From the NCBI GenBank assembly GCA_003342895.1, contig PTFA01000158.1, forward strand, positions 1,444,026 through 1,508,025: a stretch of 64,000 nucleotides of DNA, read 5' to 3'. The stretch is from Casuarius casuarius. Taxonomy: Eukaryota; Chordata; Aves; Casuariiformes; Casuariidae. Position 1 is the first letter of the stretch; every line of letters begins with the position of its first letter. A model generated the notes under the pieces. The model did not search any database. It saw nothing but the letters and a program-made list of their open reading frames with translations, and had not been told where the DNA came from. Below are positions 14,501 through 29,000 of the stretch, one piece after another. The position numbers were made by a program, and so were the translations under genes.

Positions 14501-16791
14501 CACTTTCTGAGGGAAAACCTCTGGGAAAAAAGGGAACTCCTTGTTCTTCTCAAATACTGTTCAAAAGCTGCTGTTTAACAGAATTATTCCCAAAATCTTG
14601 ACAATGTTTGGACCAGAGATATTCTGAGACTATGGCCTGATATGATGACATGCCTATGAAAGAAATCACAAGACATGATAGAGAGGGAATGGATGAGCCA
14701 GAACCAGTCCTCTGGTATATGGTTTCCTTGTACTTGCCTGCTTATCTGCCTTAATTCATTGTCTATTGCTTTGTAATCACATTTTAACCTCTTTTGGGTG
14801 GATATTGTTTTCCATTCTGTGGTATAAAGCACGTCAAATCATAGCTTATAACTGTGTCTACATATCCTGTGAAGATTATGTTGTTATTGATATTATTATT
14901 AATAATTATGATTATAATACCAGTATATAATGCCAGTTTATTTGTAGATGCCAACAACACGTGAAAAATACATTTGTTCAGGAATATACTTGATAATCAG
15001 TTTCATGACATGTTATAATTTTTATTTTTCTTATGTTTATTTTTTCCTCCAATGACTTACTGGCATGAGTAATGTCTACACAAAGTATACTCAAAGAAAC
15101 AGAATCTTTTGAAGACAGACCAAAATGGAAAATACTGCAGTTAATCAAATGGAAGTCACTTAAGGTTATCCAGCCTGGTTCCTTAAGCATGATCTAAATC
15201 TTTATTTAGAAACTTGTATGCAAGTGGCTCGATCTTCGAAAGTCTGATGTAGTTCAGTGTCACTTTATACTGTTTCACAAGCAGCAGTACCTGCAGGGCT
15301 TATATCTATATTATTGTTCCCCTTATAAATCTCACATAATTTTAGAGCTATAAGAATTGTGGAACTAGAAAAAACATTTTATCAGTAAGGAATGCCAATA
15401 ACCTTAGTTATAGAATAATGGAGATTGATCTGCATTTTGAAGATTTTGTGCTTTATCTCACACTATTCAACAGCACAGTGGATGCATGGTTAGTAGTACA
15501 ACACAGCACCACAAGTGCCTTCTGGAGCTGAAATTAATGCCCTATATCAAGATTTTACTGAAAGCTGTATCCATTATGACACATAAATTCTGCACTGTGG
15601 AACAATTATGTCTGATGATCCCTTGGCAGAAAAGAGTTCCTTAAGGAAGGTTAATTTTATTTTATTTTTTTTACTTTATTTTGCCAACTTTTGTTTCACA
15701 AAGCAGGCTATAATACTTTTGCAGACCATGTTTCTTCATTCACTTCATAGGCATATAGAAGATTTGGGAAGAGAGGGAATACGTTCATGTGTGTGGTAGG
15801 AATAAAATGCAAGACACATCTCCCCTGCATCTCTCCACCAAACTCAACTTGTTAGCTTCACACAGAAACTGAGGATTTTGTCCACTGATTTAAACCCACC
15901 TGCAAATCCTTGCAGAAACAGCTGACTGTAGCTACTACCTTCCACTTGAAATTGCTGTGAGAAATCTTACTGAAAGACCTGTGAATTCATGGATGACATT
16001 TTTTAGAGGGAGGAAGAGGTAAAATCCACTGGCAGATCCAGCTTTTCTGGGGAAAAAGTGTGGTGGGATCTAACACACTAGAGATGAGGCTCCTTGACAA
16101 GTCCCTGTTACCTCTTCTGGTAGTAATGATCATCTCAGCAAGAGCATCTGCCATTCTAGACAGCTATCCTCTTCCTAGGAAGCCTGTCTCTGTACTTCCC
16201 CAACCTTTGTTTCTTGCCTGTCTGTAAGCTTGTTGTCTACCCAAACTCAAATTTAATGTGCTGATGGATACATATCGCTCCTCTCATCAGGAAGGCTGCT
16301 GTGGCCACTGTCAGAACCCAGACAGACCTCAAAGCAATTATAGTTCTCCCATCCCTCCACCTTGCAACTTGGAGGCAATGTGCTACAGGAGCAAAGCATA
16401 TTCAATTCATTCTGTCTGGTGAAAACTTACATGAGTGTAAAAGTGAACTGAGCTTCGATGCAGTTACACGCATAGGTTAGAAACCTAGCACTTGGATGCC
16501 AAAATATCCCTTCCCAGGAATGAAGAGCGGGAAAATGGAAAGAGATTCCTTTAAGAGCTCACTCAAAATTGACATGTGCTCCTTATTAAGTTGTATAAAG
16601 AGATTTCTCTTTCCATTGAGTCATCAGTGCTCTTCATGACCTGGGAAGGAGCTGGAGAGAGTGATGTGTGGGTGGATCCAGCCCCAGAGGCAAACAGTGT
16701 GGCAGCAGCACCCTTCCCAGTTTAATGAGGACAGAAAGGAAAACCTCATCAAGCAATTAATCAATGTGAGGAGTACTCTAATGAGAATGTT

Positions 16792-16808
16792 AAAAAAAAA
16801 AAAAAAAA
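16792..16808 (+). repeat. Poly(A) run of 17
   Basis: Mononucleotide run with no recognisable retrocopy upstream of it. Similar A runs occur at 3962-3977 and 17179-17192. Confidence 0.9.
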
Positions 16809-17547
16809 GACAATGTTTCTTTCTGTTAAGGTACAGCAGGAGTTAAAATCAGTATCTTAATATAGTTTGGTGGATCATTTACAATGTCAGCATTTCTTTG
16901 CGTATTGATCTGTATCAAGACATTTCTGCTCTTATGAGTTTTATCTTACTGAGAAAATAATTACGTTTTACAACAGTAGGTTAGATTGTACACTTACCTG
17001 GATTTAGAAGTATTTCCAGGCAGAGATTTTGTAATCTTTCTGACTCACTGCACACAAAATATGCAGAACTGTTTTATTATCACAACATACACTGAACCAA
17101 CATTTGAATACCATTCTTAGGATTTTGTAGGAAGAATAAGACAGCCAAATAATTTTAGAGAGTTGCCCATACCACCTGAAAAAAAAAAAAAAGTTCCTAG
17201 TAAGAAGGCTCAAAAAATCCTGTTAGATAACAGAGTCTGAATTATTCCTCTTCTTTCAAATTTCTCTATAAGAATAGCTCCACTACCTCCACAAGACCTG
17301 TAACACACCAAACAAGAACTGTTTATCTTAATGACCCTTATAATTGAGAGATTTCCCAGCAATAAAGTAGATGTAAGTAGCAGTAAGTAGTAAGGTTACT
17401 GCTGTCACACTTCTGTGGCCTCAGATTTTTTGTTCTATCTGTAATTGTATTGCAAGTCCTTTGACACAAGATCTGTAACTTTCAAAAACACCTTTTAAGG
17501 ATTACTTCTGTTGTATATAGCTGAATAATAAGATATATTTTATGCCA

Positions 17548-17613
17548 CCCCAGGAGGCTGTTGGTCCACCTCCTGAAGAATCCTGCTGCACTAGTGCAGG
17601 AACTAGCCTGGGG
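17548..17613. repeat. Nested inverted repeat
   Basis: Outer arms CCCCAGG (17548-17554) and CCTGGGG (17607-17613) enclose a perfect 14-bp palindrome CTGCACTAGTGCAG (17586-17599). No transposon terminal features or target duplication are evident. Confidence 0.7.
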
Positions 17614-19498
17614 TCACCGAAAGAGTGGCAGGTTCATGGGCTTTGAAGCTCTGCTGCAGAGAAATTCTCAAAATTACCCGAAGAAAACCGGTACTTTTGC
17701 CTAATCCTTCTAATTCACTGTCCCAGTGCCTTTTATCACAGATACCATACAAGGTATAAACATTAGACTCCATTGCAAAGCAAACATTTTTAGGATGGGG
17801 TGCAATGGTAGAAAGGTAGTTTTCCCTAGTTATAAACTAGCTGTTTCCATATCCACCCTTAATAAAGGTATTTCTATGGAGTTTTTGGCAGGCATGGGAG
17901 AAGACACAAAACAGGATGCTGAGTCTGAGCTAAAAAGTGGTGTTGAAATGCAGGATAAATCCAGTCAGGTTCAGTATTTTGCTAACTTGACTAGCTTTCT
18001 ATCAGGTGGCATGAAGCCACACAGGGAGATCACATGTCTACTCAGAGCATAACTCAAGCACCTGAGCTGTATTTATTTAAACAGTGGAAGGACAGCACAT
18101 ACCTTATGAACTAATTATGAAATTAAGTGGTGCTGAGATTTTGTGTTGCTCCTGTGGTAAAGCGTGCTTCCCACCTTGGGTTTCCGTAGGCACTCACCTT
18201 GGCTGACAGTGTAAACCAGGCAGGTGCAAGGCAAATCCGTGCATCTAAAAGGCCATCAGCCTATGTAAATAAGCAGTCTTCACACCAAACTGTGGCAACA
18301 ATGCATGTACATAAAAGCTAAGACAGGAAAATTCTAATGTTCTGTACATAATATGCTGTTAACAAAAAAATCCTACCATGCAATGTCTGAATTGCTTCAC
18401 ATGTCCATGCTCAGACTGCTGTTTTTTGTTTCTACTATATAGAATGAGATAGTGAGGCAAAAAGACTTCCCAGGGCAACATGAAAACTGAACACATTTTA
18501 TTCATCTTGGTAAATATTCCAGATCATTTTCAGAATATGGGAAAGAGTAAGAGCAAGGAAGCTCTTCAAACTTGCATGCTGTTGTTAAATAATTTGGAAT
18601 TGGAAAATTTACAGTTCACATCATTTAGCAGCTACTACATTCATTTCATTTGCCTGTACTAAAATGAATGTTCTTTGAGCACAAAATATGCATATAATTT
18701 GGTTTTAACCTGGTGGAAAAAAGGCTAAGTCACTAGAAATTAGGAAGCTGATTTCTAAAGAAAATAAATAGATTTTGGTGGCTAAGGCTTTAGCTGAACT
18801 GATTGTTCAAAGGAGCTTAACATGTGGATATAATTTGCTAAAGGATTTCCCAGAGGGCTAATATGGTAAAACAAGTTAGATGTGTTACATGATTAATACA
18901 GCTGCTTTGTCATCATAATTCAAGTGGTCATCAATTAGATCAGTGTAATGGGGTCAACCACAAACTGTCAAAACTGTACAGAATACAAAGGGGACAACTA
19001 CTGAGACAAAGAGGGGGAAAAATAAAATGCAACAGATAGATAGATACAAAACTTTTTTCACTTAGTAGGCTTATAGGATATATTCTTATCACAGATCAAC
19101 TAGCTAAAACCTCAAAAATGAGTTGTAACAAGGTTAATACACATACAGTCATTCAGAAGTGATCATACACCTTCTACCTAATGGCCTGAAGGCAAATATT
19201 CATTGCAGTGTGAAAGCTGGCTAAATTGGTTTCTTGGGTTGAAAANAAAAATCCGTCTTCATCAGCTATTACTGACTTTAACAAAAGATAAAAGATAGAA
19301 AGATAAGATACAGCCAAGAAATAGCCAACTTATTAGTAAAAAAACCCCAAGCACCAGTAACTCGATGTCTTACTTTGTATTGAAAAAGATGCATCAAAAC
19401 AGATGCAAACAAGACAAGCTATTTCAAATACCAGAGGAAACTAAGAACAAATGGACAAGAAAATAGAAAACTGAACTCATCCTTTTTGTGGAAAAGAT

Positions 19499-19527
19499 AA
19501 TAAATAAATAAATAAAAATATAAAAAA
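19499..19527 (+). repeat. (AAAT)n / A-rich simple repeat
   Basis: Four AAAT units followed by A/T-rich sequence. Confidence 0.85.
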
Positions 19528-20234
19528 TGATGCCCTTACAGGAGTTCCTATTAACCTTAGGTTATTAAAAGGGACAGGATTACTCATATCTGATATACTT
19601 TTACACATTTATGCTGTACTTGTTGCATTTTAATACATTTGGGCAATGAAACTTTTCTAGGTTTCAGTTTCATTTGTTGTAGGCAAGTTTATTAGATTTT
19701 AAGTGGGAAAAGACCATGTGATAATCCAAGTATCCATCTAAAAGTCAGCCAACTAGTTATGCTGGTCATGTATGTTTTTGCCATAGTCCGTGGTGAATGA
19801 TGACACCCAAAGATTATTCAGCCCTCCCTAAGATAGATGTCTAAACAAGTAAGATGTCCTCTAGACCTGTTCCTCATCCTTTCCAGAGTCTAATAGGAGC
19901 ACAGGGAACTAGCTTAGATTAGACGTCAACATCTTAGAAAACAGAAGTTTGCTAAGTCCCACCACTGTAAGAGAAAATGAATATTTAGATATTTGTTATG
20001 TCAGTCACGTTATGCAAAGCAACATTTTATGTGATGCTAATAGTTAGAACGTAAAGACTTAGGATGTCAAAGTGCTTGGCTCCAAGTGGTTACTGAAGAA
20101 CAATTCACCTAACATGCAATATGATTCTTGCAGCACACAGGACAAAAATTGTCACCCAATTATCCTGCTTTTCTACTGGATGAAGGCTTACAGTCTCCAG
20201 AAAAGGCTTTAGCTGACTTCATTCCACTTCCTAC

Positions 20235-20480
20235 ATAACATAAGAACAGCTACTCTGGGTCAGGACAAGGGTCCAGTGACCACTACAATAGTCATTGCAA
20301 GCAACCATTAGGGGAGAATGAGAAGAGATCAGTTCCCTGATACTGTCTCACACACCAGCTATTTTCAGCTCGAGAACTTCATGAGCTGCCTGTGATTCTA
20401 TTTATTTAATAATTTTAATGGATTCCACTTCCATGAATTTGTCTTGTCTCTGAACCCATGTAAGGTCTTCCCTGGCTCTC
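20235..20480. mobile_element. Ancient CR1-like (amniote) repeat relic
   Basis: The landmarks 'acataagaacagctactctgggtcagg', 'aagggtccagtgacc', 'ccatgaatttgtcttgtctctgaaccc' and 'gtaaggtcttccctggc' resemble the older CR1-type repeats widespread in turtles, crocodilians and birds. It is much more diverged than the 60.8-kb copy. The orientation is not assigned. Confidence 0.55.
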
Positions 20481-22140
20481 ACGCAGTCCTGCTGTCTACG
20501 ATTCTTGCTCTGTTAGGGAAATGGTTAACCAGAATGATCTGAGAAAAGCTTGTTTTGGTTGTCATTGTTACAAGCAAATGAAAAGATTTCTTATTAATAA
20601 CTTCAGTGTTAAAGAGCCTAACGGCCTGATTGATACTGATTGTGCAGAGTTCTGTAGCTGCTAGGCCACCTCTGGTTTTATGGAAGCTTTGTGTTAGGCC
20701 AGTCATTCATGGATGTCATGTATGACACAGTAAAAACAGACACAAGAAAAGATGAGAGAAAGGGATCCAGCTTCCAGGCTGGAGAGTGGCCCCAGAGATA
20801 TGGGGGTTTAAATAACCTACTGAAGATCTCATAGACAATCTGTAAGTGTGCTGAATGACAGGGACAGTTTAGTGGCTCAGCTACTGAATCTTCCTTCTCT
20901 CTATTTCTGTATTCCTTACTGTGAGAAGAAAGATACACTTACAACTTAATCTAAGAGGATGGTTTCCTTTGACCTTCACCCTTTTATGGGTATTGCTTTT
21001 ACATAACAATCCCCCAGCAACAGGAAAGGAAAGGGTAAATCAACTTTTCTTTAGCATGATGAGACTGGAAAGTCTCAGGAGACTACAATGAACTGCCCTT
21101 CCACAGATCTTGTAGAGGTATTTTAATCAGTGTGCTATAATATAAAATATTGTCCCTTCCATTGACATTTCAAATCGACTTCCTTTTCATTTTCTTGATG
21201 TGCCCTAGTTTTCTGCTTTCACAGGACTGTCTGGGTCTGGATGACTTCAGTAAATGAAAGCTGTTTATAGCTTTTTTGAAGCATGCCACAATAATAGTTC
21301 TGCCTGAAGAAGTTAGAGAAAGGCAAAGTTTAGCTGGCTTCAGTAATCAGTTAAAGCACAACAGCAAGTGCTAACCTACAGCAAGAGTGCAGAGTTGGGC
21401 AGGAGGCTGGGTCCACAACACTGGTGGTGGCAGTAAGATTGGACAGAGCAGCAAGGCAGATTGGTGGAAAAGCCTGCAGTAAGGACAGCACCAAAAGAAG
21501 AGGAAAAGTAAACTTAGGAGACATGAAGAAACTGTGATAGGAGGAAGAGTGGATGAAGTGGTTTCGGACATTCAAGTGAGAAGGGATTTTGGGCAGACTG
21601 GGGCAAGATGACTAGAAATTAATCGTTCTCTGGAGGAAGGAGACGTGAGGAACCTTGGAGAAGGAGGAATTTGGGGTTGACCTGGAGGAAATTGGAGGTT
21701 TGCGAAGAACTAGACTTCAGGTTGTGGCAGGTTGGTATGGTGTTTTAGAAGCACTAGGGATATGGAAGGATTTACAACAGCAGAGATGGGAGGGTTCAGG
21801 CACGGAATGATAAAAGAGTCCTGGAAGGTATGACAGGAGAGGTGGTAGCTCCCAACTGGATGAGAGGGGAAGATACAGATTTCAAAGGGTGAACAAACTG
21901 AGCCATGAGGTCCAGCAGGAGTGGGCTGCAGGTTCTAGAGCAGGAAGAGTATCACCTGCACTGTGTGTCAGACTAAGGTCACCGTTTAGATGACGTTAGA
22001 GGGGACACCTGCACAGGACTGGATCTTCCCTCTCTCATAGCTCTTACCTCTCTTTTCACTGTATATTTTCCTTTTCCTTTAGAAATTTAGCAGCCCTAAA
22101 GTTATACACGTCTCTAACATCAGACACTTATTGTACTAAA

Positions 22141-22260
22141 TATGCTGTATATATGGTAATTTATATATATACATGTATATACAGTACTATATATATTGTG
22201 ATGTATATATGCATACATGCACATACATATATGTATATAAAACCATATATTGCACTAAAG
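22141..22260. repeat. AT/TG compound microsatellite
   Basis: TA-rich simple sequence including a strictly alternating purine/pyrimidine stretch of 39 bp at 22201-22239. Confidence 0.88.
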
Positions 22261-23733
22261 ACAATTTTCAGAAGCGATGGTTGAGTCTAGACATTCACTC
22301 AAAGCTTCCAATTAACAGAAATTAGTGGTGACCCTTTTGCTGAATTTTGTTATTAAAGTCACAGATTCTGGAATCACATGAGTGTACGGTGGTCATTGTC
22401 TTTTTTAGAAAAAGCATGACTCAAAATTTTGTTCAATGAGAAAAGCTGGGAAGAAAATAGTATGAATCTCTCAGCACTTAGAAATCAGAAAACAAAGTTT
22501 TGTTTTATTTCTAAAAGAGTCTCATGACTCTGAAACCAACATGTCATTATTTGGGAATAGTTTTCCTCATGACTTTTGAATACTTGCATTGTTAACTTCA
22601 TATCTCCTATATCTTCCTTTTATAAGGGTAACACACCCACAAACAGCTCAGTGAGACAGCGGGGTCCCACAGTTCTAGATTTCAGCCTATTTTTACTTAA
22701 TTTCTCCATTGTAGAAACACTTCTGTGTATCTATTCTGTGGGTATTAAATATATACAAATCTGGGACCTGTTCTAAATCCCTGTGATTTTTGCTGCCATT
22801 TGCAATCCTAATTTTCCTTTCTATAAATGTTGTATGTAATTTGGTATGCATTGTATTGCTGATGTATCTTTACTCATTGCTCATTACTATAAGAGCTACG
22901 ACACTTTTTTGTTTCCCTTGTGATTTTGCAATATTGCCTTTCTTTTTTATTTAAATTGAAGTAATTTTATCATGCTATATTCTATTTTCCCTTTTCTTTT
23001 CTTTAATCATCTCAAAACACAGCTCCACCATGTTCTTGTTGACAGCCCCATCTGTTTGACATATGCATTTATTCTGATTTCAATTGTTTACTTAATGAGA
23101 ATATCCCTTAATGAATCTCCATTGTAAGGTTATCTCTCATATCTTCCTTAACACTTGAAAGACATTTTGCAATGAATTTGACCCCACTTGCATTTTCTAA
23201 TTTACATTTTTTATTTTTTTCCGCTCAATTTCTTTATTAGGTGGTAAATCACATCAAATATATGCCTATTGTTATTAGAGCAGTAGACCAATGCATAACC
23301 AGATGCATCTATAGCTTCTGTAGCTCTTAAATCAAACCTTGCTTTACACAAATGCAAATGAAACTTTTTTTTTCTACACACAAAGTTTACCTATAATGCC
23401 TAAACACACAGCAACAATATATAAAAATGAGAAAAGACAGCTGCTATAAAACCACAGAGGATATTTTATAGATTTTACAGAACCTGCACCAGTAAATCTT
23501 AGGCTTGGTTCTCAGCTGTGCTTCCACAACAGTCCCCAGATGACCAGGACATGGTCTTTGTGAGCTGAGGTATAAAGCTCATAAAGGTTGTGATGAAGTT
23601 CTTTCACTCTCCATCAAGCAATTCAGAATTTATTAAGGAAAAAGGAACCTGTGACCATGTGGCTTTATATCATGCTGGTTATGGCATCCAGTCATGAAGA
23701 GGAGAGAAATGAGTTCTGGTCTTTCTTTCTGTT

Positions 23734-23757
23734 TAAATAAAATAAAATAAAATAAAA
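23734..23757 (+). repeat. (AAAAT)n microsatellite
   Basis: About four copies of an AAAAT-type pentamer, unbroken. Confidence 0.9.
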
Positions 23758-25936
23758 TGTGCGAAAGAGTGTGTGGAGCAGGAACAATAATTCAAGTTCT
23801 TGGACATTTTCCAAATGAATACTTTCATTGCCAGTCTAGATAATCTTTTGACTAGTTCAGTCTAGCCCCTGGCCCCAAAATAGTGTTTTTAGGCAGGTGA
23901 CATTTGCACTGCTTGCTCCACCTCAGGGCATTATGAAGGACAACATGAAATAGAGCTTTGAACCCCACCATGGAGAAAAGTTGCACATTTTAACCATTTT
24001 TCATAATCATAGTGAGAGGGTGGCAGTAAGGCTTTGAAGCTGGTGTTTAAAAATCAGGAATCAGGGGTGCGTGATGGAGGAATACTGAGAATTAACTGCG
24101 TACTAAATTGCTCAGTCTTGTCACAACGGAGGCATTTGTGAGCATGCCAAGGAGCAGAACTGAGACACCTGCAGATCTGCGGCTGCCAGGAACTGAGGCA
24201 GTGGGAAGTTGGACATCTCTAACAGCTAGCAGCTCTGTTGGAGATTTGAAGACTACAGTTTTGGATTTCAAACTGAGTCTCCTATTGGGTGCTTACATCC
24301 TCTTTTAGATCTGTTTTTTGTCCTTATAATTAGTTCAATCAGCAGTGAGCAAGACTGCGTCTAACGTATGGGCCTGTGTAAACAAACCACGGATGGGCCT
24401 CCACAGGAGCTGTAAGGCATTGACTTTTGTGACATGTTCAATCCAGTCCTGTGCCCTGGCTTGCTTGGGAGACAGGAATGATACCATCTTCAATTACATG
24501 TTTGAGCTGAGGTTAGCAATCCTTGTTCCTGCATGTCAGGAACCCAAAGTACTGCTGGGAATATGGGTCTCCCCTGAAAGAACAGAGGAGGTGAGCTGCA
24601 AGGCAGAGGGTTTGCAGTAACAGCCTGCACCTCGTGGGCTCTAACCACCGTGGCGTTTCTAGGCATGCTGCTCTGTCACCGCACATCGGACTGCAGCTTG
24701 GGGTGTGAAGCTGGAGGGTGGCTCAGGCTACTGATGCATATGAGCTTATTGAGATGGAAATCCTACAATGATGAGTGATTTATATATAGCTAGATGAGCA
24801 AACCCTGAAGGGACAGGCATATAAGAAATGGGTAGATAGAGAAGTAGAGCTAGTATGCATGATAAATATTCATATAGCTTTATTACACTACTCATAGAGC
24901 TAATGAAAAATTTCTAGTTGCTGTTGATATCTTTTCAAATAGTGAGACTATAAGACCTTAGGACAGGAGATCACTTTGCTCTGTTAGTCTGTTATCTGCA
25001 CCTGTGTAGAGCTGGGCACAGGAGCATGAGGAAGTTCTGGACCTGGAAGAACATAGGGTGTCAAAGATATTTGCTGTAATGTCAGATTCCTGATAGCAAA
25101 AACTATGATAACTGTGTAGGGATAGGCTGGCACCCCTGCATCTGCCAACTTCCTGGAATTTTCATTGATCTCACTTTTCCAGACAGGCCACTCAGCAGTC
25201 TCCCTGTGGGCTCTCTCCTAGCTGCATTAACTACCTAGCCAACTGCATTACCTGAACTGAGGGCCATTGGGGTAGCAGTCCCTGGAGACTGGCCTTCCTT
25301 CCATCCTCCCAGCTCAGCTTCTTTCAGGATTTCATTAGCAAGAGGAGCAAGGTAGCCAGTGCAAAGTTACTCGTGTTTCCATTCCCCAGTGCCTGTCCTG
25401 ATGGCGTTTTTGTCTGTACCCATTTTGTCACCTCTCCCAGACCAGCAGTTTTCCAGAATGCATCTATTCTGGAGGGCTGGACCTTGACTGGCCTTTAAGG
25501 CCACTGACATTTTGTTGTGCACCTTTGACCATCTTCTCTTTCACTCTGCTGACAGTTAAACCCAGGGCACAACCCAAACTCAGGGAAGGCTGATGTGGAA
25601 AAAGCAAACAGAGGTATATAAGAAAATGCTGCAGATCACTGTCAGCGCTGAGCAGTTGCCCAGAAGCATTGGTGCAAAATCAAAAATTTTATCAGACTCT
25701 GAAGGTATCTATTAGTGCATGCACATAAAAAAAATATAATGCAACAATTTCTGTGTATGTGAATATATATCCAGAAGAGAGTATGATATTACTGACTATT
25801 AAGTAGACATTAAAACTCCAACCATGTGGCATACTTTTTCTTTCATTGACCTTTACTGTGTCTTTTTCCTACCTGATTTGTGTCCCCCTCACCCCTTCCA
25901 GATTGCCTCCAAATCCTCCTTTTTCTATATGTTAGT

Positions 25937-26000
25937 TTCTCACAGAATCACAGTAATCAGGTCAGAAAGGGCCTTAGGAGGTCATCGAGTCCAGCCTACT
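25937..26000 (-). mobile_element. Short CR1 3'-end fragment
   Basis: On the plus strand it reads cacagaatcacag, then 'gtcagaaagggccttaggagg' and 'tcatcgagtccagcc'. This is the reverse complement of the CR1 3' terminus. Only about 65 bp are recognisable. Confidence 0.75.
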
Positions 26001-29000
26001 TTGCCTATTCTTATTGACTTTCTCTGTTGCACTACAGAGTCTTTTAATTACTACTCAGATGTACCCTCAACTCAGGTGACCTTTGGGAGTTCATGTCACC
26101 CCTAAGCTCCCACCTCTCAATTGTATAGTCCCATCTCGTCCCACTTGCTCACCTCCTGCCCTTAAGGTGTTTGTGCAGAGAAAGGCAGCCGAACCGCCTG
26201 AAGAATCCTGTCTCGTTTGCTGCCTGAAGCATCAGCATGGCATTTTCCAGCACTAAACAGGATACTTGAGCAGTGAATCCAGAGCCCTGTATCTCCCTTG
26301 GGCTTTTTAAGAGGTCAGCTATCTTAATATTGGCCTAGGAAAGTAAGGCTTGTGGAACTGATGAGATCATATAAAAGACATCAGAGTTTGACCTGAGAAG
26401 TACAGATTCAGAGTGTTTGAATACTGAATATTGAGTGATATATTCAATTCTTTTGCCTGAGAAAGAGCTGTCTGGCCAAGGACAGAATTAAACAGTACAT
26501 CCTGCTAAACCTTGGCACAGGTGCTGCACTCCTGGTAGTCTCTCTGAGCAACAGCATACACCTGGAGATGATGTCCCTCACCATTACCCTGACAGAAGGT
26601 TCACTGCAGAGTCTGACCTCAGACTCAAAGCAACCCCATTTTGCATGCCAGGCTGTGCAGACTGACAGCCAGGGTGACTCCTGCGTGCACATGCATTCCC
26701 TAACCGCATAAGCAGCAGCCGTCAGTGGAGCAGGCTGACAAAACAATTTCTTTTGACCTGTTAATTTCTCTCTTCCTTTCAGCATTTACTTTAATTTGCT
26801 TTTCATTTAAATTCCCCTTTCATTCCAAACACAGCTGATTCTGTTTACTTCGTTTGTCTAAATAGCTGATATACTGTCACAGCCTCCAAAGGCACCTTGA
26901 TAAGTTGTCTCATTTAAAAGTCACTTAGACCCAAACTGTGTCTGCCTAGCCTCCAGGTGACCTTTACACAGAAAGCACACTGTATTATATTCTGAATATT
27001 CAGACTGGTTAAAAATTTGTAGATCTTTGATGCTCTATTTTATTAAGATGCAGATTCTCACATGATACTGAAAAGGTCTATTACGTTATTCATGACAACT
27101 ATTTTTATAGTCTAGGCCTTAGAACGTCATCTGCTTATCCTATATGGATTACCCCTCGTAGTTTATGGATTATAGGCATCCTGTTTATATAACATCCAAA
27201 CAACGTGGGAGGACTCATTTATTAATCCCTCTTTCCACTGCAGTGCTTGACTGCCAGAAGATACCTTTCTCCTTGCTCATTTAACCAATTTAGGCTAACT
27301 TTTAGGAAGAGAAATTTATTAATCTTAGTTAAAGAAATCAGAAGCTTATGCTTTATAAAAAGCTCATGCTTTATGATGTAATGGATTAAATAAGTTAACA
27401 CCAAGTTTATTGAGTGGGAAAAATCATAGCTTGCAACTCGTGTTACTTTTTCAACTAGTAGATATGACTAAAGCAAAGTGGTTGCTAAATTACCTTTTCT
27501 CTCCAAAGCACAATGCAATGGCAGGCAGGGTTTATTCCATCACAGCAGGTATGAAAAAAAACACAGCTCCACTTTGTGTCTTCATTATAAAGGGCTCCAA
27601 AATGCAAAGAGATATCCAAGCTAAATAGCAGTGTAGTTGCTGTCATGCGCTGAGCCTCCCATTGCATAATAAACACATAATCAGCAGCAAACAGGGAAAT
27701 AAGGTTCTCTTTAACAATCAGTCTGCAGTTCAGCAGTCCTCTCCAGGTTTCACAAGATGTTCTACAACTGGCCTCTCGGAGATTTACTTCCCTTTGGAAA
27801 TGACATCTTTTATGCGCACAGTTCTCAGGGAAGATACAGGGGCCTGTCAAGTAGTCCACTTCCATCAATATATCATTTCTGTCCGGGAATATCAAACAAA
27901 GGAAATCATAAAGCAATGCACGATAGTTAATACTGCTGCTTCTCCTTGCATGCTGGCTGTGTGCTTTGTTTGCTGGCCTCTATATCACACTCAGGTTCCT
28001 CCTTAGGTAATCAGTGGAATCAAGGTTTTTCACTAAGATTTAAAGCCCCAGGATAGGAATGACATGCTAGCCAGGAAAAGGTGAAGTCCTGAGTACCTAT
28101 TACCTGTATGTTGCTCAGCAGCAGAGGTGGACTTCAAGGAGCAATACCCTTTGAGAAACTCCTCTTTTTGTCTTCTTCCAGGTTTCTGACTTAGTTTATT
28201 CAAACACCAGCTACCCTCAGACAAGGCATTGGCATTAGCAGACTTTGCTTCCAGACTAGTTTATGGACAGGTTAAAGAACCTTTTCATCAGCCATGTGTT
28301 GAAGCGATATTGACTGTCGCTGGTGATGAGAAATGCTAACGCAGGATGACAAAAGGCCCTTGGAGGTATGGTCTGGATGCAAAATGCATAAACACACTGC
28401 AGCATGAGCCTCAGTGCTGTTGACTCTGGTAAAAGCTCCTCATTGAAAGGTTGAGAGAAGGGGATGAGATGGCACCAAAGGCCAGAGAGAGAGAATTCCT
28501 GAAAGAAACTAGCAAATTTCAGCAATTTAGACAACAAAGAAGCATATTCTGAGGCATGAAAGGTACAAACATATCTTTCTATGCCCTGCACAATTCATAG
28601 ACCTCTCAGTGACAAAATCTTAACACTAGGTCAGATTTTCACTAAGTGATCTTGCTCAAGAATTGGCCAAGTCTCTTTTCATTGCCCGTGAGTGCTTCTT
28701 GAATTGGTCTTGGCTAGGTTGCAGATGCTTCTGTCTGCCCTAACTACAGTTATATTCCTTTCCTCCACATTCATTATGTTCATCTCCTTTGCAGGACCTG
28801 ATATGTGGCTGAACCATCTCTGCAAGAGGAACATCTTGCAATGGTCCTTTTCCTGCATGCTTTGTGAAGGCTGAAGGCATGAATTCATAAAACCAGAGGA
28901 CATATGGATGGGTTAGCATGGGAGCTAGGTACCCAAATGACCTTTAAGATGCCTGAGAAAATATTTAGGCACTACTGACATTTAAACCTTTAACAAAGAT

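Noticed and set aside
19246..19246. Single ambiguous base n
   Set aside because: It is an assembly or consensus ambiguity in an A-rich stretch with no biological meaning by itself.
27485..27916. 143-codon open frame on the minus strand
   Set aside because: No domain, signal or family resemblance is seen. It overlaps a 114-codon frame on the other strand and has no splice or promoter context. Chance is the simplest explanation.
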